Positions 16,990 to 24,363 of a DNA stretch of 26,547 nt are shown in pieces. A model generated the notes under the pieces. The model had not been told where the DNA came from and made no database searches. It worked only from the letters and a program-made list of their open reading frames with translations. Made by a program: the position numbers and the translations under genes. The DNA lies in assembly GCA_900539505.1 (NCBI GenBank), contig UQCL01000028.1:1-26547 (forward strand). Direction: 5' to 3'. Positions within the stretch are counted from its first letter, which is position 1, and the number at the start of each line of letters is the position of its first letter. Origin of the DNA: an uncultured Campylobacter sp. (GTDB lineage Bacteria > Campylobacterota > Campylobacteria > Campylobacterales > Campylobacteraceae).

Positions 16990-18117
16990 TTGAAAAGCGC
17001 CTATATTTTCCCGATCGTCGGCACGGTTTTATTTCTGTTTTTTAATCTTTACGTCTACAGATCGATCAGCGCGCGTTTTGCGCCATATAAAGGCTTCGCT
17101 ACGTTTCGCCCTGTCTTGAGCTTACTTTGCGTAGCTTTAGCAATTTTAGATGCAATATTTTTTGCGGGTTTTGGGCTTAATGGAAGCTTTAAAAACGAGC
17201 TGCTCTATAAAGCTTGCGTATTTTGCATGGCGGCATCCTTTTCGCTCTTTTTTATCTGCCTTGCTTACGATGTGCTAAGCGCCGCCGCGCATGTGGTTAA
17301 ATTTAGCGAAAATAGGCGAAAATTTTTAAAAACCTTTATAGACGTAACCTTTGTAATAATGGCGTTTAGCTATATTTTTAAAGGGCTTTATAATGCACTA
17401 AAAATTCCAAAAATCACCGAGCGCGAAATAAAAATCAAAAGCTTAGCTCGCGAGCTAAGCTTCGCCGTCATCTCGGACGTGCATCTGGGAGAGTTTTTGA
17501 AAAAGGAGTTTTTGCAAGGCGTCGTAGCCCAGATAAACTCGCTAAATTACGACGCGCTACTGATCGTGGGCGATATGTTTGATCTGCGCTCGGATGAGCT
17601 CGGGGATATTTTGCAGCCTCTTGAGGCGATCAAAAAGCCTATCTTTTTCGTCACGGGCAACCACGAATATTACCGCGGCGACGCAAGCGGGCTTATAGCG
17701 GCGATGCAAAAAGCGGGTGTGCGGGTGCTGCAAAACGAAAGCGTGGAATTTAAAGGGCTAAATTTAATGGGTGTGCACGATCTTAGCGGCTTTCGCTTCG
17801 GATACATGCAGCCCGATCTCGGCGCTGCGCTAGCGCAGGCAGACCCCGATAAACCAAAAATTTTACTCGCGCATCAGCCCAAATACGTCGTGGATTTCGT
17901 GCGCGATGAGGTCGATCTGTGTATCTGCGGGCACACGCACGCGGGGCAAATTTTCCCATGGACGCTTTTGGTGCTGCTTAGCCAGAAATATCTTTACGGG
18001 CTGTATAACGACGGGCTGAAGCAAATTTACGTAAGCAGCGGCGTAGGGTTTTGGGGCCCGCCGATAAGGGTCTTTGCCGATGCGGAGATCGCGCTACTTA
18101 AGCTTAGAAAGGCATAG
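16990..18117 (+). CDS. Membrane-anchored metallophosphoesterase (Cj0846-like)
   Basis: The 375-residue product has about four N-terminal membrane segments (1-25, 40-63, 72-100 and 113-133). A calcineurin-like phosphoesterase domain follows (about 155-370) with all metal motifs: D163-x-H165 (SDVHLG), GDMFD with D195, GNHE (N224, H225), the AHQPK histidine, and GHTHAGQ. Related YkuE/YaeI-type enzymes act on phospholipid or lipid A-related substrates; the substrate here is unknown. It starts with TTG 4 bases after the crp stop, with AAGG overlapping that gene's end. It is immediately followed by psd, so a phospholipid link is plausible. Confidence 0.88.
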   Translation: MKSAYIFPIVGTVLFLFFNLYVYRSISARFAPYKGFATFRPVLSLLCVALAILDAIFFAGFGLNGSFKNELLYKACVFCMAASFSLFFICLAYDVLSAAAHVVKFSENRRKFLKTFIDVTFVIMAFSYIFKGLYNALKIPKITEREIKIKSLARELSFAVISDVHLGEFLKKEFLQGVVAQINSLNYDALLIVGDMFDLRSDELGDILQPLEAIKKPIFFVTGNHEYYRGDASGLIAAMQKAGVRVLQNESVEFKGLNLMGVHDLSGFRFGYMQPDLGAALAQADPDKPKILLAHQPKYVVDFVRDEVDLCICGHTHAGQIFPWTLLVLLSQKYLYGLYNDGLKQIYVSSGVGFWGPPIRVFADAEIALLKLRKA

Positions 18118-19176
18118 ATGAGAAGTTTTATTTCTAGGATTTTCGGGGTTATCGCCGCGGTGAAATTCCCTAAATTTATACAAAATTTTATCAACCGCAA
18201 ATATGTGGAATTTTTTAAAATCGATATGAGCGAATTTGATCCGCCGCAAAGCTACGCGAGCTTAAATGCGCTTTTTACCCGCCGCTTGCTGCGCCCGCGA
18301 GAGATAGCGGCAGACGAGCGAGCCTTCATAAGCCCTAGCGACGGCGCGATCTTTGAGAGCGGATGCTGTGCCGATCTGCGAGCTTTTAGCGTAAAGGGCT
18401 GCGAATACAGCCTTGGCGAACTGCTAGGGTGGACGTTTACCGCAAGCGAAAGCGGCGGAGCGGTTAAAAATTTAGATAGCGGGGCGGTTGCTACGAACGG
18501 GAGTGGCGAGGTTGGAACCGGATGCGCAAAAGATGCTGGCGCAGGGATGAAATTTTGCGCCGCGCAAGCGAAAATCAGAGGCGATGAAAGCGGCACAACT
18601 TATGCTGCGAGCGGCGTGCAAGCTGAAATTTATAGTGATGAAAGTAGTGTGAGCCGCGAAACGAGCGCAGAGGGCGCCCGAGGCGGCGAAAATACAAGCG
18701 GCGTAAATTTAAGCTACGCAAATATATATCTAAGCCCGCGCGATTATCATCATTATCATGCGCCGTGCGATCTGAGCGTGCTGCAGGCGCTTTATATCCC
18801 CGCCGATCTTTACAGCGTGGCGAAGAAATTTTTACTTAAAATTCCAAACCTCTACGCCAAAAACGAGCGCGTTATTTTGAAGTGTAAAATGCGAAACGGC
18901 GGGATTTTGTGGATGGTTTTCGTGGGCGCTTTAAACGTCGGCAAGATGAGATTTGATTTCGATACGCGAATACAGACAAATGCGTGCGCGAGCAGGGAGG
19001 GGGCGCTCTACGAATATGAAAATGTAAGCTTTAAAAAGGGCGATCATCTGGGGAATTTCGAGCTGGGATCTACGATCGTGCTCGTGGCGCAAAGCGAGTT
19101 TTTGAAATTTGAAACCCCGACTGATACGTCCGTAAAATTTGGACAAAAAATCGCAGAATTTAATGAAATTTCATAA
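18118..19176 (+). CDS. psd: Phosphatidylserine decarboxylase proenzyme, with internal insert
   Basis: The protein decarboxylates phosphatidylserine to phosphatidylethanolamine at the inner membrane. It is made as a proenzyme that self-cleaves at the LGST motif (316-319), where S318 becomes the pyruvoyl group. The partner Asp/His motifs are visible: SPSDG (D75) and the YLSPRDYHHYHAP block (204-216). The length is 352 residues, against about 265 for other Campylobacter Psd as I recall. The excess is a low-complexity Gly/Ser/Ala-rich insert at about 109-197, just before the YLSPRDYHHYH block. Conserved residues all remain, so activity is likely. The ATG abuts the metallophosphoesterase stop. Confidence 0.92.
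   Translation: MRSFISRIFGVIAAVKFPKFIQNFINRKYVEFFKIDMSEFDPPQSYASLNALFTRRLLRPREIAADERAFISPSDGAIFESGCCADLRAFSVKGCEYSLGELLGWTFTASESGGAVKNLDSGAVATNGSGEVGTGCAKDAGAGMKFCAAQAKIRGDESGTTYAASGVQAEIYSDESSVSRETSAEGARGGENTSGVNLSYANIYLSPRDYHHYHAPCDLSVLQALYIPADLYSVAKKFLLKIPNLYAKNERVILKCKMRNGGILWMVFVGALNVGKMRFDFDTRIQTNACASREGALYEYENVSFKKGDHLGNFELGSTIVLVAQSEFLKFETPTDTSVKFGQKIAEFNEIS
18442..18708 (+). repeat. Low-complexity in-frame insert in psd
   Basis: About 270 bases of degenerate sequence rich in GCGGCG, GCGAAAG and AGTGG, with four RAATTY cores by eye. It encodes about 89 residues absent from normal Psd. It is less dense in RAATTY than the priA or queC inserts and may be an older, drifted copy or another kind of expansion. 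Confidence 0.55.
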
Positions 19177-19236
19177 AATTCCATTTAAAATGCAGGATTT
19201 TTTCTTTAACTAAAATTAATTTTATTTAAATTTGGC

Positions 19237-19242
19237 TATAAT
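19237..19242 (+). promoter_or_regulatory. -10 box of the pseudopilin gene
   Basis: TATAAT lies 28 bases before the pseudopilin ATG, in a very A/T-rich stretch (19180-19270) with no clear -35 box. It could drive both the pseudopilin gene and priA. Confidence 0.6.
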
Positions 19243-19270
19243 CATCTCACTTTAAATCAAAGGATTTAAC

Positions 19271-19744
19271 ATGAAAAATTTAAAAGCTTTTACGATGATA
19301 GAGCTTGTTTTCGTCATCGTCGTTTTAGGTATTTTGGCGGGCATCGCGGTGCCTAGATTAGCCGCTACGCGCGATGATGCTACGATCGCTAAGATGCGTG
19401 GGGATATCGCCGCTATTAGAAGCGGACTTTCGCTAGTTAGAAGCGAGAATATGATGAGAGGCGTGACTACGTGGCCTGCTTTGGAGGGTTCGGACAATGC
19501 CACTCTTTTTGAAGGCGTTTTGCAGCAACCTATCTATCCTATGAGAGATGGCGGTAGGAACGGCTGGACTTTGGTTACGAACGGCAATGCTAATGCAACA
19601 TCTACATATATCGCTAGAGTGGCAGGAAAAAGAACTACTTTTGATTACTATCCGACATCGGCTTTGGCTACGGCAGCGGGTAGGAATGTAGGCTCATTTG
19701 ACTGCGATCACAAAGACGAGCTTTGCCAATCTTTAGCTCAATAG
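19271..19744 (+). CDS. Type II secretion/competence-type pseudopilin
   Basis: The 157-residue product has a class III (prepilin) signal: a short basic leader MKNLKA, then F-T-M-I-E-L with the conserved Glu at +5 and a hydrophobic helix to about 28. Cleavage would fall between A6 and F7, with Ala instead of the usual Gly at -1, a substitution tolerated by prepilin peptidase. The C-terminal region is a small globular head with two Cys (positions 145 and 152, possible disulfide). In Campylobacter such pseudopilins belong to the T2SS-like Cts system needed for natural transformation, so a DNA-uptake role is likely by family. AAAGGA precedes the ATG. The priA start follows by 4 bases. Confidence 0.85.
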   Translation: MKNLKAFTMIELVFVIVVLGILAGIAVPRLAATRDDATIAKMRGDIAAIRSGLSLVRSENMMRGVTTWPALEGSDNATLFEGVLQQPIYPMRDGGRNGWTLVTNGNANATSTYIARVAGKRTTFDYYPTSALATAAGRNVGSFDCDHKDELCQSLAQ

Positions 19745-19748
19745 CTAA

Positions 19749-22511
19749 ATGCTCTATTATGAAGTTGCGGTTTTGGGCGCCAGCCTAAAACCGCTTACTT
19801 ATAGTTCAAATTTTAAAATCTCAGCTTATCAAATCGTATCCGTTCCCGTAAAATCGAGCGTCAAATTCGCCGTGATCCTGCGCGAGGTTGCAAAACCGAC
19901 TTTCAAAACCAAGGAAATTTTAGAGATTTCGCAGCTTAAATTTAGCCCGTTTCAGATCGCACTTGCAAATTTTATCGCGTACTACTATGTCTGCGAAAAG
20001 GGCGTTGCATTTGGGATTTTCGAGCCTGTAAGCGAGACGACGCAGGATTTGCGGAATTCGCAGGAGGATCCTATGACCGAGCGGAATTGCGCTTGCAAGC
20101 AAACTTCTACCCGCGAACAAAATTTTATTTTCGAGCAGGATTCCATCACCGCACTAAATTCTGCTTTCGACTGGAATTTTAGTGCCATACAAAATTCAGC
20201 CTCAATCCAGAATTTTGCATTGACGAGAAATTCTACTACCGCAGAAAATTCTGTTACTGTCATAAATTCCGTCATCGCGCCAAATTCCATGCAAAGGCAA
20301 AATTTAAAACAGGTACCAAATTCTACCTCACAAAATTTGGCATTAAATTCTACCTCTGCACAGAATTCTATCCAAGAGAGGGACTTTGTCAATGAACAAA
20401 ATTCTGTTTCAATCCAAAATTCTACATTGGCTCAAAATTCCGCTACGACAATAAATTTTGCTGCCGCGCCGAGTTCGGCACGCAAACAAAATTCCGCCAC
20501 TACGCAAAATTCGATCCAAGAGCGGGATTTTGCCGAGGGAGAGAATTACGTTTCGATTCAGAATTCCGCTTCAGCGCAAAATTCCGTCCTAATTCAAAAT
20601 TCCGCTGCTACCGCGCAAAGCTCCATTTCGCAGCCGCTATCCCCGCTTCAAATAGGTAAAATTCCAAGCCTCACTCCCGCGCAGGAGCAAGCGCGTAAAT
20701 TTGCCGAAGCTAATGAAACGTCGCTGATCTTCGGCGATACGGGCAGCGGCAAGAGCGAAATTTATATCGCGCTGATCGCGCAGGCGCTCGCTGCAGGCAA
20801 GCAGGCGCTGTTTTTGATGCCCGAGATTTCGCTAACGCCGCAGATGACGAAGCGTCTAAAAGGCTATTTCGGCGAGCGACTCGGCGTCTGGCACTCTAAA
20901 ATTTCGCCGAAAAAAAAGCGTGAAATTTTAGCGAAATTTAACGCAGGCGAGATTCGGCTCATCGCGGGCGCCCGCTCGGCGCTGTTTTTGCCCTTTAGCG
21001 ATCTAGGCCTCATCGTCGTGGACGAGGAGCACGACGACAGCTATAAATCCGCCGCCGCGCCGCGCCTAAATGCCCGCGACGCCGCGATTTTCGTCGGCAA
21101 AAAGCTCGGCATCCGCGTGGTTTTGGGCTCCGCGACGCCCGCGCTTAGCACCTACGCGAAGCAGCCGCACTTCCGCCTGCGCGGCACCTATTTTAGCAGC
21201 GCCAAGCGCTTCATTTTCGATGAGAGCGAGACGGGGCTGAGCCTCAAAATTTTAACCGAGATCGGGCGCAGCCTCGAAGCCGGCAAGCAGGCGGTCGTGT
21301 TTTTGCCGACGCGCGCGAACTACAAATATATGGTTTGCGAAAACTGCGGGCAGATCGTGCGCTGCCCGTTTTGCGCCGTCGGGATGAGCTATCACGCGGA
21401 CGCTGCGGCGCTGAAGTGTCATTACTGCGGTTTTAGCACGTTTTACAAGGCGTCTTGCGAAAACTGCGGCGGCGAGGTGATGCAGGCGCGCAAGATCGGC
21501 ACGGGCGAGCTTGCGGCACAGCTTGCGGCGCGTTTCCCAAGCGCCCGCATCGCAAAATTTGATCGCGACGAGATCACCACGCAGCGCAAGCTTGAGGCGC
21601 TGCTAAATAACTTCAACGCCCATAAAATCGACATTCTGGTAGGCACGCAGATGCTTAGCAAGGGGCACGATTACCATGGCGTCGATCTTGCGGTGATAAT
21701 GGGGATCGACGAGCATCTGAGCTATCCCGATTTTAGGGCGCGCGAGAAGACGTTAGCGCTTGCGATGCAGGTGGCGGGCCGCGCGGGTCGCTCGGGGCAG
21801 GGCAGGGTCGTCATACAGACGCGCCAGAGCAGCTTTTTTAGGGATTATATCGAAAACTACGACGATTTTTTACGCGACGAGGCGGAGTTTCGAGAAGGGC
21901 TCTATCCGCCGTATATGCGACTTTTGCGCGTGCTGATCTCGCATAAAAACGAAAAGGCGGCGGGCGAGATAATGAATGTCGCGCTTGGGCTTTTGCGCCG
22001 CAAACAGGCCGCAAGCAGCACGTTTGCATCGCGTGACGGGCTGGACGCGAGGAGAGCAAATTCAAGCGCTTTAAATTTAGAAAATTCTGCGCAGCAGAGC
22101 GATAAGCAAATGTCAAATTCTAAATTTCAAAGCTCGGATCTGTGCGCGGGTGATGCAAATTTAAACCATCAAAAAAACACTTCAAATTTGAAAAATGCCG
22201 CGCAAATTTCAGCTTGCGGCGGGGATGCGGATAGCGTAAATTTAAAGTCCGAAAGAAAGAGCAGTGCGCAAAATTTTATAAATTTAGCGGCCGAAAATAC
22301 TGCCGAAAATTCCGCGCAGTATTTGAAAGAGAAGGCGAGCGAGAGCTTTGAGATCATCGGCTACGGCAAGGCGGGTATCGCCTATATCGCATCGAAATTT
22401 CGCTTTGAAATTCTGCTGCGCGCTAGCTCGCACGTGCCGTTGATTAACGCTGCGCGCGCGCTTGAGCATCTGCCAGTCGAGATCGATATGGACCCCGTAA
22501 ACTTCGGCTAG
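19749..22511 (+). CDS. priA: Primosomal replication-restart helicase PriA with two repeat inserts
   Basis: The protein is a 3'-5' DNA helicase that reloads the replisome at stalled forks. The N-terminal DNA-binding domain begins YYEVAVLGASLKPLTY. The helicase core has Walker A GDTGSGKS (K335) and DEEH (425-428). The zinc-binding region has eight Cys (530, 533, 539, 542, 557, 560, 570, 573), and a late VGTQMLSKGHDYHGVDL motif is present. At 920 residues it is about 300 longer than other Campylobacter PriA as I recall. The excess lies in two low-complexity inserts, about 104-297 (between the N-terminal and helicase domains) and about 754-859 (C-terminal domain loop). All catalytic motifs survive. 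The ribosome site is weak, so translation may be coupled to the pseudopilin. Confidence 0.93.
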   Translation: MLYYEVAVLGASLKPLTYSSNFKISAYQIVSVPVKSSVKFAVILREVAKPTFKTKEILEISQLKFSPFQIALANFIAYYYVCEKGVAFGIFEPVSETTQDLRNSQEDPMTERNCACKQTSTREQNFIFEQDSITALNSAFDWNFSAIQNSASIQNFALTRNSTTAENSVTVINSVIAPNSMQRQNLKQVPNSTSQNLALNSTSAQNSIQERDFVNEQNSVSIQNSTLAQNSATTINFAAAPSSARKQNSATTQNSIQERDFAEGENYVSIQNSASAQNSVLIQNSAATAQSSISQPLSPLQIGKIPSLTPAQEQARKFAEANETSLIFGDTGSGKSEIYIALIAQALAAGKQALFLMPEISLTPQMTKRLKGYFGERLGVWHSKISPKKKREILAKFNAGEIRLIAGARSALFLPFSDLGLIVVDEEHDDSYKSAAAPRLNARDAAIFVGKKLGIRVVLGSATPALSTYAKQPHFRLRGTYFSSAKRFIFDESETGLSLKILTEIGRSLEAGKQAVVFLPTRANYKYMVCENCGQIVRCPFCAVGMSYHADAAALKCHYCGFSTFYKASCENCGGEVMQARKIGTGELAAQLAARFPSARIAKFDRDEITTQRKLEALLNNFNAHKIDILVGTQMLSKGHDYHGVDLAVIMGIDEHLSYPDFRAREKTLALAMQVAGRAGRSGQGRVVIQTRQSSFFRDYIENYDDFLRDEAEFREGLYPPYMRLLRVLISHKNEKAAGEIMNVALGLLRRKQAASSTFASRDGLDARRANSSALNLENSAQQSDKQMSNSKFQSSDLCAGDANLNHQKNTSNLKNAAQISACGGDADSVNLKSERKSSAQNFINLAAENTAENSAQYLKEKASESFEIIGYGKAGIAYIASKFRFEILLRASSHVPLINAARALEHLPVEIDMDPVNFG
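20060..20640 (+). repeat. Dense RAATTY array, first priA insert
   Basis: About 580 bases with about 25 RAATTY cores by eye, mostly CAAAATTC(C/T) followed by GC-rich bases, spaced 15-35 bases. Two close copies of a longer unit (ATCCAAGAG followed by GGGA-CTTTG or CGGGATTTTG) occur near 20371 and 20515. It reads in frame as repeated Q-N-S-(A/T/V). Confidence 0.8.
22010..22325 (+). repeat. RAATTY array, second priA insert
   Basis: About 315 bases with 12 RAATTY cores by eye, including paired cores such as AAATTCTAAATTT. It is read in more than one register inside the same frame (N-S and K-F). It sits in a loop of the C-terminal domain between the helix ending LLRRKQ and the strand FEIIGYGKAG. 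Confidence 0.7.
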
Positions 22512-22901
22512 ATGTAGGACCTGGTTTAAATTTAAGATAAATTTGCAGCCTATTCAGCGCAGGTTCATTGGCTGGCAATTTTACTGTAAGGGGGCTTGCT
22601 TATCGCCACGGATCATCTTATTGAGATTTTATCTCGATTGCGGCGTGAATGCTAGTTGGCGCTGGGTTTTTGCTCTCAACTCATCCGTTTCCGTGCTTGC
22701 AATAAAAGCATTAAGCAGCATTTAATCCGCCGCACAATACAATACATCAATGTATCGTTCGAAATTTAATGAAAGTGCAGTTGGATTTTGTACGCCCATT
22801 CGCACTTTGTGGGTATCGAGGGTAGCCGTTAAGTCTAAGTACCGAACTTGCGATAGCGTGCGCTTTTTGGGCTGCCATCTATGTTTATTTAAAGGAACAT
22901 A
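22512..22901. other. Intergenic region, no gene seen
   Basis: About 390 bases between priA and the AT-rich membrane protein gene. A 60-codon open frame at 22543-22725 has no ribosome site or recognisable product. It holds a 14-base palindrome (22742-22755) and a weak long-loop repeat AAAGTGC...GCACTTT around 22773-22818. Unlike the other gaps it is not dominated by RAATTY repeats, so it probably arrived with, or flanks, the AT-rich gene. Confidence 0.5.
22742..22755. repeat. 14-base palindrome ATACAT-CA-ATGTAT
   Basis: Two perfect 6-base arms separated by 2 bases, about 150 bases before the AT-rich membrane protein gene. The size and symmetry fit a dimeric repressor or Crp-like operator, but it may be chance. 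Confidence 0.3.
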
Positions 22902-23471
22902 ATGAAAAATCCGCTTCGTTACGTGGATTATTGTAATGATTTAATAAAATTCGGCTTTGCTAAAAAGCATAATTTTTTAGCAATGATTGCCGTATTTTCT
23001 ATGGTTTTTATGCCTATATGTTTTTTGGCTGCTTATGCAGTTGCACCTAGTGAGAAGTCCTTGCGGAATCCATATATTTTTTCCGGAACAGTAGAGAAAT
23101 TTTCCAGATTTCATAGTTATAAAAGCGGTAATGGTTGCAAGATATCCGTAGCGGGAAATGGCAAAATCTTTTCTTGGGAATTTATCGACTTTCATATTGA
23201 TACAAATAAATACGACTATGAAGAAAAATACTTTTGTGATTTTATATTTAGTAGATACATTAATAATAAATGCGTAATCTTAAAAATGATCAATCTTCAT
23301 ATCGTAGAATTTGGAGATTGTGATAATAAAGTAATCATCGAAGTTGATCTTAGGCAAAATTTCTTTGAACAAAAACTCTTTTTATTCAGCGGAATTATCT
23401 TGGCGCTAGTTTTATTTTTTACATTTTTTCAACTAAATAAAGCATATAAAAATTCATTAAAAGGGGCATAA
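22902..23471 (+). CDS. Orphan AT-rich two-TM membrane protein
   Basis: A 189-residue protein with a membrane segment at about 27-48 and another at about 156-176, enclosing a domain of about 105 residues with four Cys and many Lys, Phe and Tyr. The arrangement (cytoplasmic ends, central domain outside) suggests a small inner-membrane protein with a periplasmic domain. AAAGGA lies 6 bases before the ATG. The codon use is much more AT-rich than in priA or queC, suggesting recent transfer. I do not recognise the family. Membrane immunity proteins have this size and shape, but nothing here proves that role. Confidence 0.72.
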   Translation: MKNPLRYVDYCNDLIKFGFAKKHNFLAMIAVFSMVFMPICFLAAYAVAPSEKSLRNPYIFSGTVEKFSRFHSYKSGNGCKISVAGNGKIFSWEFIDFHIDTNKYDYEEKYFCDFIFSRYINNKCVILKMINLHIVEFGDCDNKVIIEVDLRQNFFEQKLFLFSGIILALVLFFTFFQLNKAYKNSLKGA

Positions 23472-23688
23472 ATATATGGTATAACGTTTCCGCAATGTCT
23501 GATGCGATAAGAAATTCTACTTAAAAATACGCGCAGGAATTCATTCTGCTAACGTCAAATAAACTTTTTCAATATATATCGCAAAATTTTTCTCACTCAT
23601 GCCTCGACACTTCAAATTTATTGCTCGAATATAAACTTTACTTCGTGATCCATATAGAGCTTACCGCGCAGCTTGCTATCCGCAGCGC

Positions 23689-24309
23689 CTACTCCTCGCT
23701 TCCCTCCGTTCGTACGATCAGGCTTTTTGGAAGGCGAAATTTCTCGATTATCTCGCACTCTTTGGCGCGCATCTGCCCGTTGTCGCTTTCGTGGTCAAAG
23801 CCTAGCACGTGCAGCAAGCCATGCGTAAAAAGTAGCGCCGTCTCGTCATCCCTGCCGTGCCCAAGCTGTGCGGCTTTTAACTCCACGAGGTCTAAATTTA
23901 TCACGACAGAGCCGAGTAGCGCGGGGGCGAAATTTCCGCCGTCAAAATTCTCATTCTTTAAATTTTTGTCTTTAGGACTTTCGCCCTCGGAATTTTTGGT
24001 ATTAAAATTTTTGTCCTCAGAATTTATGGTGTTAGAATTTTCGCTCGCAGAATTCGCAGCGCCTGTATTTTCATCGCCGCTGTTTTCATGCGCGGAATTT
24101 TCCTCGCTCAAATCCCCGCCGAAGCCCGCAAACGCCGCAGGATCGAGCGGGAAGCTCAGCACGTCGGTCGTCTTATCGATGCCGCGCGTTTGCGCGTTTA
24201 GCTGTCGCATCTCCTCACCGCGCACGAAAATTAGCTCGACGCTCCCGCCGCCCAGCTCCGCCGCGATAGCGTCCAAAATTTCGGGATATGGCTGCTCGCA
24301 AAGTATCAT
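23689..24309 (-). CDS. ybeY: Endoribonuclease YbeY (rRNA maturation), with insert
   Basis: YbeY is a zinc-dependent endoribonuclease acting in 16S rRNA 3'-end maturation and ribosome quality control. The zinc motif H163-x3-H167-x5-H173 (HGLLHVLGFDH) is intact, as is the TTDVLSFPL segment (47-55). At 206 residues it is about 70 longer than the usual 135-140. The excess is a Glu/Asn/Ser-rich insert at about 65-128, between SFPL and the LLGSVVIN strand, an exposed loop in the family fold. The start has GAGGGG upstream. It is divergent from queC across about 54 bases. Confidence 0.9.
   Translation of the reverse strand: MILCEQPYPEILDAIAAELGGGSVELIFVRGEEMRQLNAQTRGIDKTTDVLSFPLDPAAFAGFGGDLSEENSAHENSGDENTGAANSASENSNTINSEDKNFNTKNSEGESPKDKNLKNENFDGGNFAPALLGSVVINLDLVELKAAQLGHGRDDETALLFTHGLLHVLGFDHESDNGQMRAKECEIIEKFRLPKSLIVRTEGSEE
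23925..24117 (-). repeat. RAATTY array inside ybeY
   Basis: About 190 bases with nine RAATTY cores by eye (such as GAATTTTTGG, GAATTTATGG and GAATTTTCG on the plus strand). It reads on the minus strand as repeated E-N-S and K-N-F peptides. The repeats are spaced mostly 15-30 bases. Confidence 0.75.
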
Positions 24310-24336
24310 TTTTACCCCTCTTTTATAAAATTTTCG

Positions 24337-24342
24337 TATAAT
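24337..24342 (+). promoter_or_regulatory. -10 box of queC
   Basis: TATAAT lies 21 bases before the queC ATG, with the ribosome site AAAAAGGA between. The same 54-base gap must also serve the divergent ybeY gene. Confidence 0.5.
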
Positions 24343-24363
24343 TTTAGCAAAAAAAGGACGAAA

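Noticed and set aside
20060..20640. CRISPR-like array
   Set aside because: The repeats are short and degenerate with irregular spacing, remain in the priA reading frame, and have no cas genes nearby.
20060..22325. priA as a pseudogene or two fused genes
   Set aside because: The frame is open throughout and every helicase and zinc motif is intact in the correct order; only the loops are expanded.
22543..22725. 60-codon open frame after priA
   Set aside because: No ribosome site, no family resemblance, and it lies in otherwise gene-free DNA.
22773..22818. Possible small RNA or tRNA in the gap after priA
   Set aside because: The AAAGTGC/GCACTTT arms leave a loop of more than 20 bases, and no tRNA arms or T-loop consensus are present.
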